This document shows, piece by piece, positions 8,519-17,462 of a DNA stretch of 64,000 nucleotides. The notes beneath the pieces are model-generated. The model saw nothing but the letters and a program-made list of their open reading frames with translations. It made no database searches and was not told the origin of the DNA. This DNA comes from Filomicrobium sp. (GTDB lineage Bacteria; Pseudomonadota; Alphaproteobacteria; Rhizobiales; Hyphomicrobiaceae), in the NCBI GenBank assembly GCA_017792465.1, contig CP051234.1:1242606-1306605 (forward strand), given 5' to 3'. Position 1 is the stretch's first letter; each line of letters begins with the position of its first letter. A program made the translations under genes and the position numbers.

Positions 8519-8857
8519 GTGATATCGGCTGTATGCATTGGCACAATCAAGCGCCGCGAAATGTGAACGTCATGCCTCGGCTTCGAGCGGTTGCTTGACC
8601 CGCGCTGCCGGTCGACAAGCAATCGTCCGGCATTTCATCTGCGCTGAGGTCGCATGCGCCCAGCACGGGCGGACATTGTCTTATTGTTTGCTCGGTTCCC
8701 ATCCCGGTCTTCGCAGAGCTGAAATTCAATTTTTCCGGCGAGATGCGTCACGAAATCGTGTCTTGCTGGAGAGCGATCCATCCCTCATTTATCTTTCCTG
8801 AAAGATAGTTTGGTCCGTTGCGACCGCTGTCATTCGAGAAACAATAAGGAGCCTGAG
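8519..8857. other. Intergenic region with a palindrome
   Basis: No gene is supported in these 339 bases. The only distinct structure is a perfect inverted repeat at 8790-8807, listed separately, which lies about 50 bases upstream of the EF-hand gene. Confidence 0.6.
8790..8807. promoter_or_regulatory. Perfect palindrome upstream of EF-hand gene
   Basis: TATCTTTC and GAAAGATA form perfect 8-bp arms around a 2-base centre, 50 bases before the start codon at 8858. The position suits an operator or promoter-overlapping site. No regulator is encoded next to it, so the cognate protein is unknown. Confidence 0.4.
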
Positions 8858-9355
8858 ATGATCAAGAACACATTAAATGCAGCACTTGCTGCAGCAGTCA
8901 CAGCAGCCCTTTGCGTGCCAGCCAGCTTGCCGGCCGCCGCAACGCCCTTCGATGCCGAAGTCATCGCGGTTGCGCAAAATCTGACGTCTGGCATGGACGA
9001 AAACAACGACGGGGTTATTACGTCTCAAGAAGCCGCGATATATGCTGTGTTTGCTGGGATCTCCATGGATACGAATTCCGATGGGCTTGTCCAGCGCGCC
9101 GAGTTCATGAATTGGGATCCCGGCTTCCAATGGCTCGCAGACAAGCGCGGAACCGGTTCCTCTTTCCGTCAGTTAAAAGGTGAGCTCTTTGCGCATTGGG
9201 ATGCGAATTCGGACGGAGCAGTTAGCCGAACTGAAATGGTCGATATTGCACGTTCGGAATTTGCGCTGAGCGATAGAGACGGCGACCTCAAAGTCGACAC
9301 GCGAGACCTGCCTAAGGGTTCTCTCTCGATCGTCTCGATGATGAATGCCGTCTGA
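8858..9355 (+). CDS. Exported EF-hand calcium-binding protein
   Basis: A 165-residue protein with a cleavable signal peptide (about residues 1-28, ending near PAAA) and four EF-hand calcium loops: DENNDGVITSQE (47-58), DTNSDGLVQRAE (71-82), DANSDGAVSRTE (115-126) and DRDGDLKVDTRD (139-150, ending in Asp rather than Glu). They pair as two lobes separated by about 30 residues, a calmodulin-like arrangement. It is probably periplasmic and binds calcium or a lanthanide-size ion. The start is the ATG after AAGGAG at 8846-8851. A palindrome lies upstream. Confidence 0.85.
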   Translation: MIKNTLNAALAAAVTAALCVPASLPAAATPFDAEVIAVAQNLTSGMDENNDGVITSQEAAIYAVFAGISMDTNSDGLVQRAEFMNWDPGFQWLADKRGTGSSFRQLKGELFAHWDANSDGAVSRTEMVDIARSEFALSDRDGDLKVDTRDLPKGSLSIVSMMNAV

Positions 9356-9525
9356 TCAAGCTGCAAAGAGCGCCACGGCCGCAATGATCGAGGCGCACTT
9401 CACGCACACTTGCAATGCATCGCTTGCCTGAAGGACGCTAAGCTGATGGCTTCACGAGCGACGTCGAAAGCTAGCGTCGTTCGGGGCCATTGCGGCCAAG
9501 GCAATTTCTGCACAGAGGACGTCGC

Positions 9526-10281
9526 ATGATCGATGAGAAAGTCGCTATCGTAACAGGCTCGAGTTCCGGCATTGGACTGGCGACGGCTAAACGTTTTGTC
9601 AAAGACGGATACAAGGTTGTCCTGAACAGCCGTTCCGAAAGCGATCTGGAAAAGGCAGCCGGGGAGATCGGCAATGATCGAACGCTTATCGCAGCAGGCG
9701 ATGTATCGAACACCGACGATGTCGAGCGAATTATCGCTCAGACCGTCAACACGTTCGGGCGCATTGACGTTTTGGTGAATAACGCCGGCGTCGCCATGTT
9801 CGCGCCGATTGACGAGTTGTCATACGAAGACTGGAACAAGCAAATTGCCATCAACGCGTCTGGTCCGTTTTACATGATCAAGAACGCACTGCCACACCTT
9901 GAGAAAACCCAAGGATGCATTGTCAATGTTTCTTCTGTGTCCGGCTTGGGTGGCGATTGGGGCGGCTTCGGCTACAACGCATCAAAAGGCGCGGTCTCGT
10001 TGATGACCAAAGCGCTCGCACTGGATTTGCCGGCAAGAGGCGTGCGGATCAATGCCGTCGCACCCAGTCTGACCGACACTGACATGACCGAGTTTGTCAT
10101 GGCCAATGCGCAAACAATTGAGAAATTTAGCGAGCGCATTCCCATGGGACGAGCGGCTCAATCCGAAGAAGTCGCCGACGTCATAGCATTTCTGGCGAGT
10201 GACGACGCCCGCTTTGTGAATGGAGTAATTCTGCCGGTTGATGGTGGGTTGAAAGCGTCGAACGGTCAGCCGAAAATCTAG
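9526..10281 (+). CDS. SDR family oxidoreductase
   Basis: A 251-residue classical short-chain dehydrogenase/reductase. The nucleotide-binding motif TGSSSGIG is at 10-17, NNAG at 85-88, and the catalytic residues Ser138, Tyr150 and Lys154 (YNASK) are in place. The arginine-rich loop after beta-2 (LNSRSESD) suggests a preference for NADP(H), which is inference. The C-terminal PVDGG signature is present. The start is the ATG preceded by AGAGGA, giving MIDEKVAIVTG. It stands alone, with the substrate unknown. Confidence 0.92.
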   Translation: MIDEKVAIVTGSSSGIGLATAKRFVKDGYKVVLNSRSESDLEKAAGEIGNDRTLIAAGDVSNTDDVERIIAQTVNTFGRIDVLVNNAGVAMFAPIDELSYEDWNKQIAINASGPFYMIKNALPHLEKTQGCIVNVSSVSGLGGDWGGFGYNASKGAVSLMTKALALDLPARGVRINAVAPSLTDTDMTEFVMANAQTIEKFSERIPMGRAAQSEEVADVIAFLASDDARFVNGVILPVDGGLKASNGQPKI

Positions 10282-10367
10282 GCCGATACGCTTTCGTTTG
10301 GATGGCTCTGTTGCGCTGTGCTGCCTGGTTTCGGGGATGCCTGCGAGCATCACCTCCAAGCCTGAAA

Positions 10368-13300
10368 CTACTGCGAAGGTTTGGCAGCAGGTCTTTCAGT
10401 CAACGAGGCGTTGAACGACTGGGCCTCCGCATTGTCCGTCGTCAACTTCACCATGCGTCCGGCATCGTCCCAGACGACGACGATGTCTCCGGTGAAACTG
10501 TCACGCATCGCAATGTCTTTGGCGCCGTCGAAAGAAAGTTCTAAAGCCGATCGGTCGCTTGGCCGAAGCATCGCGATCGCAGGGCCGTTGGACCCGTCGA
10601 CAGCCATCGGCAGGCAGCGATGCTGGCTCGGGCGTCGATTGCCGGTTCGCACGTGAATAGTCGGAAACGGCTGCTCGGCGGTGATTGCGTTGTCATGGCT
10701 CACGAAGGATGGCACAAGCCGTTCGCGTTTGCCGGTCTTGCCGAAGAATTCGAACGTCGAGAAATCGGTCGTAAGAGTCGGCGTTTGTGCAGCAGCTGGA
10801 AATGATAGGGCGTAATAGCTCGTGCGCAGATCGTTGCGCGAAACGCGCCATCGTTCGAGCGCGCCATCCGACCGTTCGAAAAGCCAAAGGGCGTCGCCAC
10901 TCTCGCTTGCGAACGTCAGCGCCCGTACGCGGCCATCAATCGTGATTGGCGTGGCCCAATGAGATTCCAATGTTTCGACTGTCCCACCAGACAGCGGTGC
11001 CAGAAACTGATCGAGCCTCAGGTTCAATACCTGCTTGCCGTCATAGACGAGCCAGCCGTGACTCGCAGCCGTGGTTGACCAGGCTTGCAAGTCGAGTGGG
11101 CCGATATCGACATGGCGCAAGGTTTCGGTATCGACAATGGATAGCCGCCGCTCGCCTGGTTCTTCGCGAATAACAATCGCCAGACGACCCGGTGAGATCG
11201 GGACGATGGCTCTGGGGTTCCAAAGCTGGTCCCGCCAGACTTCGGTATTTCGCGCATCGAACAAGCGCAGGCTGCCATCCTCGTATGCGATGAGCAGGCG
11301 CCGGCCGCGCATCGGAGCGCACGCCACAACGGCCAGTGCGCCACTCTTGGAATTCACGATCAGGCGCTGTGGGGCGGCCGCAATGTTCTGTTTCATGACA
11401 CGAGGCAACCGCCGAATGTCGGTCGCCAATGTCGTCTGCCCCCCGGCATCGGCCAAACTGCTGACCAGATCTCGCGAGCTGAGCAAGCCGAACTGCGCAT
11501 GATCGATGAGAAGCGCGCGGCTGAGTTTGTCGGCGACAAACGGCAGGCGCTTGCTGCGATAGGCTTCCAAAGTGCCGGATTCGAAGCCAGGCTCAAGGAG
11601 CAGCTCGGCAAGATGCTTGCGCTGGCGCGCGCCATCGAGGTTCTGCTCTTGCAACAGTTGCTGCAATGCGGACATTGCCGGATCAACCGACGCATCGTCT
11701 GCAAGTCGCAGGGCTTTGAGCGCACGAGCAATAATCGGCGCATCCATGTTCATGGCGCGAAGGCCCTCTGACATCCAGTCCTGGCGCCGGCCCTGGATCG
11801 CTTCGTCCTCACCGGCGAGCGGTTCGCTCGTTGCAAGGGCGGCCGCGTAGTCACCGACGACCGCCAGCCGTTCCGACCAAATCCGGCGAACATGGGTGCG
11901 AAACGCCTCGTGCGCGTCGTCGGTGGAACGCAGGAGCAATTCGTAGGCGTCGTGGCGTTCGGCAAGACGCAGGGCGCGTTCATGCTCTCCGGCTTTATAC
12001 CACAGCGGGATGAAGAGCGTGGGGGATAGGCGGCGGCCCTGTGCCAACCGTGCGGCGATGGCGAATTTGCCGGCGTCGGCAAACACCTTCACGGCGGCTT
12101 CGGCATCATTCAGCAACTCCGACAAGATGAATGCCGCGTGCTCGATATCGCCATTGGCGACGCATTTTTCCGCGTGGGCGCGATAGAGGGCTTCGAGCTC
12201 TTCTCGCGCGCCATCCGGCAAAGCCGCCAGAGGGTGTTGTGGCTTTCCGCGGGTGGCTTGAATTTTTAAGCGCTCTCGAATGCCCGGTCCCGCGATCGGC
12301 GCATCGGCGTGGACATCCATATCCGGCGGCGGTTCCTCACCCAGGCTGAGACTTTTCTTGAGTGCTTCTTCCAGTCGGCCTTCGCCAAATAGCCGCTTCA
12401 GTTCGGCGATGCGGCGATCATATTTCCTGAGCGCCAGATCCGTCAGCGGTGTGTTCTGCAGCAGCTTCTCAAAAAGCCGGCGCAGGAAACCCTTGCCGCG
12501 GAGCGTGCTGCTGTCGCTCTCAGTTGTATCCGCTGATTGATTGGCGGGCGCGACGCTTGCACCTGACGACCCAAAAAGATTGCCGACCCAGTACGACGCC
12601 GCCAAGACCGCCAGCACCATGAGGCCTCCGGCAATTAATCCTGTCAGATCTCCGCCTGAGTTTTTGGATGCCATCACGGCAACAAACACACCGATCACGG
12701 CGAGCATGATGACCGTGATAAAGGTGGCCAAAGAACGTTTGGCCGATGCTGCGGGAGACGTTTTAGCCTGACCCGTGCCCTTCTGCGCCTCCGCCGATCG
12801 CCGACCGGCCAGCCTCCGGTAGAGAATGAACGCGATGACAGCCGACCCCATCGCCACGACCGGCGCGAGGAGGCCGGACGCCGACATCGAACCGGTCAAA
12901 ACCGCGACACCGAATGCAACGGCAATTATCGCCAAGACCAGACGCGCGCCGATCCGCCGGGCGACCTCGCTCCATTGCGTCTTGTTGGGCGCGCGTCCAA
13001 CTGCATCGCGGACGTCGCGCAATCCGGCATCGAAATAGGTTTGCTCAAACAGATGCTCGCGCGACAGGCTAAGCGGCGTGACGTCGGGGACGCCTGGCCT
13101 CCGCGATGGTGCTGTGCCTGTTTCGATAACGATGGCTGAAACGTCGTACCAGTTGGCAAGGTCGGCTTGCTGAAAACTCGTGAGCTCTGTTTTTTGGATC
13201 GCTCCGTGACGCATGATCAGCAGCGTATCTTTGATATCCGTCGTGAGGCGCTCGCTTTGAGGCTCCTTGAACGGGAAACTGGAGAGCGCGCCGTGCAATT

Positions 13301-13574
13301 TTCTCAACGGCAGAGCAGATCCAAGCGCGCTGCAATCAACGATCTGGGGTTCATCGAACAAGATGATCGCGGCGTCATCGGTTTCGATGATCTTGCCAGC
13401 AAGCGACAAATATTTGGCGACCGACGCGCGCCAATCAGAAGTTGGGTTGCCATCACGCGCCACGAAGACAGCATCAAGGCGTTGCTCTCCGCGCCAAATC
13501 CAATCCTCGCGGACCAATAGCGCTGTCGGCTCTCGTGCGCCTTCAAGCAGCGCCGGTTTCAATACTCGACGCAT
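10368..13574 (-). CDS. Membrane-anchored helical-repeat/beta-propeller protein of a MoxR-vWA ternary system
   Basis: A 1068-residue protein, last gene of a four-gene overlapping operon; its start overlaps the end of the preceding gene by 16 bases. Residues 1-190 form a soluble alpha/beta region, followed by four predicted membrane segments (about 211-229, 234-253, 282-301, 311-331) and a Ser/Thr-rich linker. Residues about 375-690 are alpha-helical with repeated AxxLAxxxxxYxxA-type patterns like a TPR solenoid, and residues about 700-1050 alternate short beta strands with turns (for example LLIAYEDGSLRLFDARN) as in a beta-propeller. This architecture agrees with the large component of MoxR-vWA-beta-propeller (bpX) ternary systems. 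A role as membrane scaffold and sensor for the ATPase is inferred; no enzyme motif was seen. Confidence 0.75.
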   Translation of the reverse strand: MRRVLKPALLEGAREPTALLVREDWIWRGEQRLDAVFVARDGNPTSDWRASVAKYLSLAGKIIETDDAAIILFDEPQIVDCSALGSALPLRKLHGALSSFPFKEPQSERLTTDIKDTLLIMRHGAIQKTELTSFQQADLANWYDVSAIVIETGTAPSRRPGVPDVTPLSLSREHLFEQTYFDAGLRDVRDAVGRAPNKTQWSEVARRIGARLVLAIIAVAFGVAVLTGSMSASGLLAPVVAMGSAVIAFILYRRLAGRRSAEAQKGTGQAKTSPAASAKRSLATFITVIMLAVIGVFVAVMASKNSGGDLTGLIAGGLMVLAVLAASYWVGNLFGSSGASVAPANQSADTTESDSSTLRGKGFLRRLFEKLLQNTPLTDLALRKYDRRIAELKRLFGEGRLEEALKKSLSLGEEPPPDMDVHADAPIAGPGIRERLKIQATRGKPQHPLAALPDGAREELEALYRAHAEKCVANGDIEHAAFILSELLNDAEAAVKVFADAGKFAIAARLAQGRRLSPTLFIPLWYKAGEHERALRLAERHDAYELLLRSTDDAHEAFRTHVRRIWSERLAVVGDYAAALATSEPLAGEDEAIQGRRQDWMSEGLRAMNMDAPIIARALKALRLADDASVDPAMSALQQLLQEQNLDGARQRKHLAELLLEPGFESGTLEAYRSKRLPFVADKLSRALLIDHAQFGLLSSRDLVSSLADAGGQTTLATDIRRLPRVMKQNIAAAPQRLIVNSKSGALAVVACAPMRGRRLLIAYEDGSLRLFDARNTEVWRDQLWNPRAIVPISPGRLAIVIREEPGERRLSIVDTETLRHVDIGPLDLQAWSTTAASHGWLVYDGKQVLNLRLDQFLAPLSGGTVETLESHWATPITIDGRVRALTFASESGDALWLFERSDGALERWRVSRNDLRTSYYALSFPAAAQTPTLTTDFSTFEFFGKTGKRERLVPSFVSHDNAITAEQPFPTIHVRTGNRRPSQHRCLPMAVDGSNGPAIAMLRPSDRSALELSFDGAKDIAMRDSFTGDIVVVWDDAGRMVKLTTDNAEAQSFNASLTERPAAKPSQ

Positions 13575-15520
13575 ATTTCATGCTCCCACCAGTTTGCGGC
13601 GGCTTGAGATTTCAGTGCCGTTGAACCGGGCCGGAATTCCAGTAGATCTATTTCGTCGTTGTCGTTACTCACCCGTGCCATGACGTCCTTGCCGATCATG
13701 ACCATGGCTGTCACGTGGCCGTCGATCTGCGGGGAGGATTGCTGCATTGGGCGCCAGTGCCTGGGGCCGAAGTGCCAGTCTTCGAGGCCGCTTTCCTTCG
13801 ACCAAAAGAGCGCGCTCCAAATTCGTTCGCTGACAGGGAGAGTCTTCTGGCGCGGTGTCAGCATGTCGTTGCGTGTATGCTGCATCGGTTCGACGCGCAG
13901 CAGAAAGGCGTCGCCGGGAACTTGCGGTTGCATGGTGCCCTCGGTGGCCGCCCACCAGGCTGGTGCATACCAGTTCCACTCGCCATCGACCTGGATCAAA
14001 GCGCCGCCTGTCTCGCCAATCACCTCGCACGCGCCGATCTGGCGTGCATTTTCGAGGGTTGGGCAGCGGCGCAGGAACATGCGTCGCCCGGTGCGGGCGT
14101 GCACCAAAACGAATGCGCGATGTCCGCCGCGCTCGGTGTCGCACAAGAGCCAAGAGCGTGCACGAGCCAACAGCCGCAGGTCGTCGTTCTGCTCTGCTCG
14201 CGAGACCGATAGGGCATTGGGGCCAGCGTCACTCAGCTTGGTGATCGCATAGAGCTGTCCGTTGGGCGCGCCGATGGTCAAGCTGGCTTTGCGCCCCAAC
14301 CTCAAGATCGGAGGCACCGCGGATGCCGTGTGAGCCTCGGCAACGAGTGGATGATCCCGCGCCAGAATTGTCGAACCATGCTCAAGGATGCGGCCGGTTG
14401 GAGCAATGCGGACTGAATGCACTTCGTCGCCGTGGCGCAGGATGACCGAACAAGGTCCGTTGCCCGGGCGGCGCACGCCCAACAACTCATCGTCCTCTTT
14501 TAACAAGAAGCGTAGTGGCGCAAGGTTGCGGCGGTACATGACAATGCCATCGCTCTCCCGCAGCACCGCTGCGCCGCCGTCGGCTTCATGCGAGATCCAC
14601 TGAGGCGCCCAATTTGTCCCAGCCCCTTTGCTCTCCAGCGAAGTGGAACTCTGGAACGGTGCCCTGAGCGTCTCCGCGCAAATCTGTTCGTCAGGAAATT
14701 TGAACCGCGCGGTGCGCTGACCGCCAGCCCTAGAAATGACGGCAACGTCCGCGAAATAATCGCGGCTGCTCTTTTCGCCTGAAGGCGTTTGATTAGGCCA
14801 GATCTCGTCGACTTCGAAGCGATAGCGCGGCGCCCATTCTCCGAAATTCGGGTTCTTCGGAGTGATCGTCCAAACGACGTTCCGGTCGTCGCTGATATCC
14901 AGCGGCGCATCGCTCAACAAGGCTTCGAGGCTCGTTTCATCAAGCCCTTCGGCGCCGGTCTGGTTGATGTAGCGCGACAGAGGTCTGCGGCTGATGCCTT
15001 CCTGCCAGGCCGGGCCGATATGGCTTGTCGCCGCCCAAAGAAAGCGTTTGCCACGGCGGAGCGTCGAAGCGCCGAGCGTGAGAAGTGCAGCAAGCGCAAC
15101 GAGGCGGCGGCGACCAAGCATCTGCGGTCCATTGTCGAGCAAGACGACGACGGCGCGGTCGTTGGCCGGGTCATTGAAGACCGGCCGCCGTCGCAGCGCT
15201 TCGCCTTCGGCAACGCGGCGGGCGAATTCTCCGCGCATCAGCTTCAGCCACATCAACTCCGAGGTCATGAGGCGATCGAGCGGACCTGCGGCGGCGATAT
15301 CGTCGAAGGAATCGAGTTCATCGAGGCCGGAAGTCAGAGCGGTGTCCTGGCTCTCCATCAGCGGAGCGATTGCCGCCATCAGCTGGCCGACAAGCAGCAG
15401 ATGATCTTCCGGCATGCCACCGAAAGCCTGTGCCCACGGGCGCAGCGCCGCCGGCAATCCGGCCGGAACCGGTTCGTCCGTTTTATTGCGCCGAGTTGCC
15501 CGCGTGCCTTCGATAGTCAT
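13559..15520 (-). CDS. Degenerate vWA plus beta-rich (propeller-like) protein of a MoxR ternary system
   Basis: A 653-residue protein starting at an ATG that overlaps the previous stop (ATGA at 15517-15520); the longer frame adds nine residues. A segment at about 122-165 (VVVLLDNGPQM, then an alanine-rich helix and RFLWAATS) has the order of a von Willebrand factor A core, but the metal-binding DxSxS motif reads DNGPQ (129-133), so metal binding is probably lost. From about residue 210 the protein is beta-rich with many Trp-containing repeats (for example WTITPKNPNFGEWAPRY, GHRAFVLVHARTGRRMFLR), compatible with a propeller. No signal peptide or membrane segment. It is probably the partner that the MoxR ATPase acts on, by analogy with MoxR-vWA pairs. 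Confidence 0.7.
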   Translation of the reverse strand: MTIEGTRATRRNKTDEPVPAGLPAALRPWAQAFGGMPEDHLLLVGQLMAAIAPLMESQDTALTSGLDELDSFDDIAAAGPLDRLMTSELMWLKLMRGEFARRVAEGEALRRRPVFNDPANDRAVVVLLDNGPQMLGRRRLVALAALLTLGASTLRRGKRFLWAATSHIGPAWQEGISRRPLSRYINQTGAEGLDETSLEALLSDAPLDISDDRNVVWTITPKNPNFGEWAPRYRFEVDEIWPNQTPSGEKSSRDYFADVAVISRAGGQRTARFKFPDEQICAETLRAPFQSSTSLESKGAGTNWAPQWISHEADGGAAVLRESDGIVMYRRNLAPLRFLLKEDDELLGVRRPGNGPCSVILRHGDEVHSVRIAPTGRILEHGSTILARDHPLVAEAHTASAVPPILRLGRKASLTIGAPNGQLYAITKLSDAGPNALSVSRAEQNDDLRLLARARSWLLCDTERGGHRAFVLVHARTGRRMFLRRCPTLENARQIGACEVIGETGGALIQVDGEWNWYAPAWWAATEGTMQPQVPGDAFLLRVEPMQHTRNDMLTPRQKTLPVSERIWSALFWSKESGLEDWHFGPRHWRPMQQSSPQIDGHVTAMVMIGKDVMARVSNDNDEIDLLEFRPGSTALKSQAAANWWEHEICVEY

Positions 15521-16005
15521 GTCCGGCCTCGCGACATGCTCGACCAATCGACGGTCGCGACACTCAAGCTGCTTTCGAGCCTGACAATCTTGAAGGCGCT
15601 CGCATGCAATTCAGGCGAAAGCGGCAGCAGGACGATTGGCGTTCCTCGTTCCGAGCCTGACAACAGACGTTCTAAAAGCTCTTGGAACATGGTTTCGGAC
15701 ACGTTGTGCGTCCAGCCGACCGGCATGAAGATCCGGTTCGTTGGCGGCTGCAGATAGGTGACAGGAACAGGAAGCCAAGGCAGATCCGCCGCCTGCGTGC
15801 TCCAGAAGACGGCTTCAGAATGGCCAAGTGTCAATCGCAAGTTGGGATAGCGGCGTGCGCGCGGTTCCAGCCGGGTTGCGATGCTGGCAAGATCAGACCG
15901 AGCGACGGCGAAGCCCTGCGCCTGCGCACCGGGATCGCCGCGTCGGATCAGTCTCAAAGGCAGCGGGCAGATTGCCGCCCGCCTTTCGATTGCTTCGTCA
16001 ATCAT
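15517..16005 (-). CDS. 162-aa accessory protein of the MoxR-vWA-propeller operon
   Basis: A 162-residue soluble protein whose start ATG lies inside the end of the MoxR gene (8-base overlap) and whose stop overlaps the next start (ATGA), so it is translationally coupled on both sides. It contains VPVTYLQPPTNRIFMPVGWT, followed by a helix ETMFQELLERLL and a short beta-alpha end with VLLPLSPELHASAF. I recognise no enzyme family. In the known ternary systems a small protein of this size is encoded between the ATPase and the propeller genes, and this one is best read as that component; the family number cannot be given without a profile search. Confidence 0.7.
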   Translation of the reverse strand: MIDEAIERRAAICPLPLRLIRRGDPGAQAQGFAVARSDLASIATRLEPRARRYPNLRLTLGHSEAVFWSTQAADLPWLPVPVTYLQPPTNRIFMPVGWTHNVSETMFQELLERLLSGSERGTPIVLLPLSPELHASAFKIVRLESSLSVATVDWSSMSRGRT

Positions 16006-17191
16006 TTTGCGCGGACTTGGCTGGCGTTCCGGTTTCGGCCTGTGCGGCAAGACCCGCCCTCACTGCGGCGAGACCTTCGGGCAGCGTCTCCTTATCGAAG
16101 CCGGCATCGATCTGCGTCAGCAGCGACTCTGCCTTGACGAGCCAGACCTCCCAAGCCTCTCCCGACTGCAGGTTCGGCTTTTCGTCAAGCAGCTTGACAC
16201 CATAGGTCTGCAATTCCTCGGCGCGAGCTGCGGCGCCCACACCGGCTTTCTTGGCGGCGTCGGAAAATACGGAATTTTCGCTGCGCCCCAGTTCTTCCTG
16301 GAGAATGTCGCGCGCCTCTTCCTGCGCAGCGCGGTCCTGCGCCATGTAGACGATCGGCCATAAGTCTGCGGGTCCGGCGTGCTGACGCCCGGAGACGGCT
16401 GCGGCCGATGCGATCAAGGTTTGGCCTTTGACGATGCGGCGGTCGCTGAATTCGATGCCGCGACTGCGCAGCTTGCGAACGACGTGTGCATAGGCCCCGC
16501 GCACCGGGGTCACGTCCACGCGCTTTGCAAACTCGGTCAGTTCGCCGATGTCTTTCATTGTCAGACGCGGCGCCTCCTCGCCCTTTTCGACACCGTAACG
16601 CCAGCCCGCATCCAACAGGCTTTCCAAGGCGTGGTCGCCCACCGGGTCGACGAATGCAGTCATCAAGAAGCGGTCAGCAAACGCGCGCAGCATCGGATCA
16701 TCGGGGAAGTGGTTGGAGGCGGCGACACAGCAAGTCAGCGGGCACGCGATGTCGACATGTCCTCGCCGATAGCGGCGCTCGTTGAGGATTCCGAGCAGCG
16801 TATTGAGGATCGCCGTCGAGCCCAGAAAAATTTCGTCGAGGAAGGCGAGTTCGGCTTCCGGCAGCATGCCGGAGACATCCGGGCGCACTTCACCGTTCTG
16901 CAAGGCGACAAGGTCAAGCGGGCCGAAGATCTCGGAGGGTTCGGTAAACCGCCCGATCAGATATTCGAAGTAGCGGCATCCCACCGAGTTCGCAGCGATG
17001 CGCGCCGCCGCCGACTTGCCGGTCCCTGGAGGTCCGATCAGCAGCAAGTTTTCCTGCGAGATGAGGCAGAGGAAAACCAATTCGGCAAGCAGCCGCCGAT
17101 TAGTCATGACGGCGGCGCCGCGCTCGACCGCCTGCTTTATCTCGTTGCGAACGTCATCGAGATTGTTTGCCGTTACCGAACCACTGTCCAC
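15998..17191 (-). CDS. MoxR-family AAA+ ATPase
   Basis: A 397-residue cytoplasmic AAA+ ATPase of the MoxR/RavA type, which usually works as a chaperone on vWA-domain partners. Walker A is GPPGTGKS (53-60), Walker B is LAFLDE (115-120), followed by the sensor-1 region CCVAASNHFPDD and the ILNERRY signature. The C-terminal part of about 120 residues beyond the AAA core is helical and ends in a low-complexity tail. The start is a GTG with AAGGA eight bases upstream; the ATG seven bases earlier is out of frame. It is the first gene of a four-gene operon whose members all overlap, which implies a stoichiometric complex. Confidence 0.88.
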   Translation of the reverse strand: MDSGSVTANNLDDVRNEIKQAVERGAAVMTNRRLLAELVFLCLISQENLLLIGPPGTGKSAAARIAANSVGCRYFEYLIGRFTEPSEIFGPLDLVALQNGEVRPDVSGMLPEAELAFLDEIFLGSTAILNTLLGILNERRYRRGHVDIACPLTCCVAASNHFPDDPMLRAFADRFLMTAFVDPVGDHALESLLDAGWRYGVEKGEEAPRLTMKDIGELTEFAKRVDVTPVRGAYAHVVRKLRSRGIEFSDRRIVKGQTLIASAAAVSGRQHAGPADLWPIVYMAQDRAAQEEARDILQEELGRSENSVFSDAAKKAGVGAAARAEELQTYGVKLLDEKPNLQSGEAWEVWLVKAESLLTQIDAGFDKETLPEGLAAVRAGLAAQAETGTPAKSAQND

Positions 17192-17462
17192 GATCCATGT
17201 CCTTTTCGCCAGATCCTGCAGCCCGTGTCAGAGGCGCCGACTTTAGGGCGCTGCGACGCACTTTGCGTGAAAGAGGATCAGGGTGGCGCCGTAGACGGCG
17301 AATATGACGCATTCGTGTTTTCACGGCCAGTTTATACCGGCGCGGGCGCTTCTCCGGCAGGTTTTCGGATCATCCGCTCCAGGTCAAAGGAGTTCGATCG
17401 GGAGCCGGGAAGAAACGCAGCTGTTAGTTTGGCCGGTTACTTCACGCGCAGACGGTCGGCTT

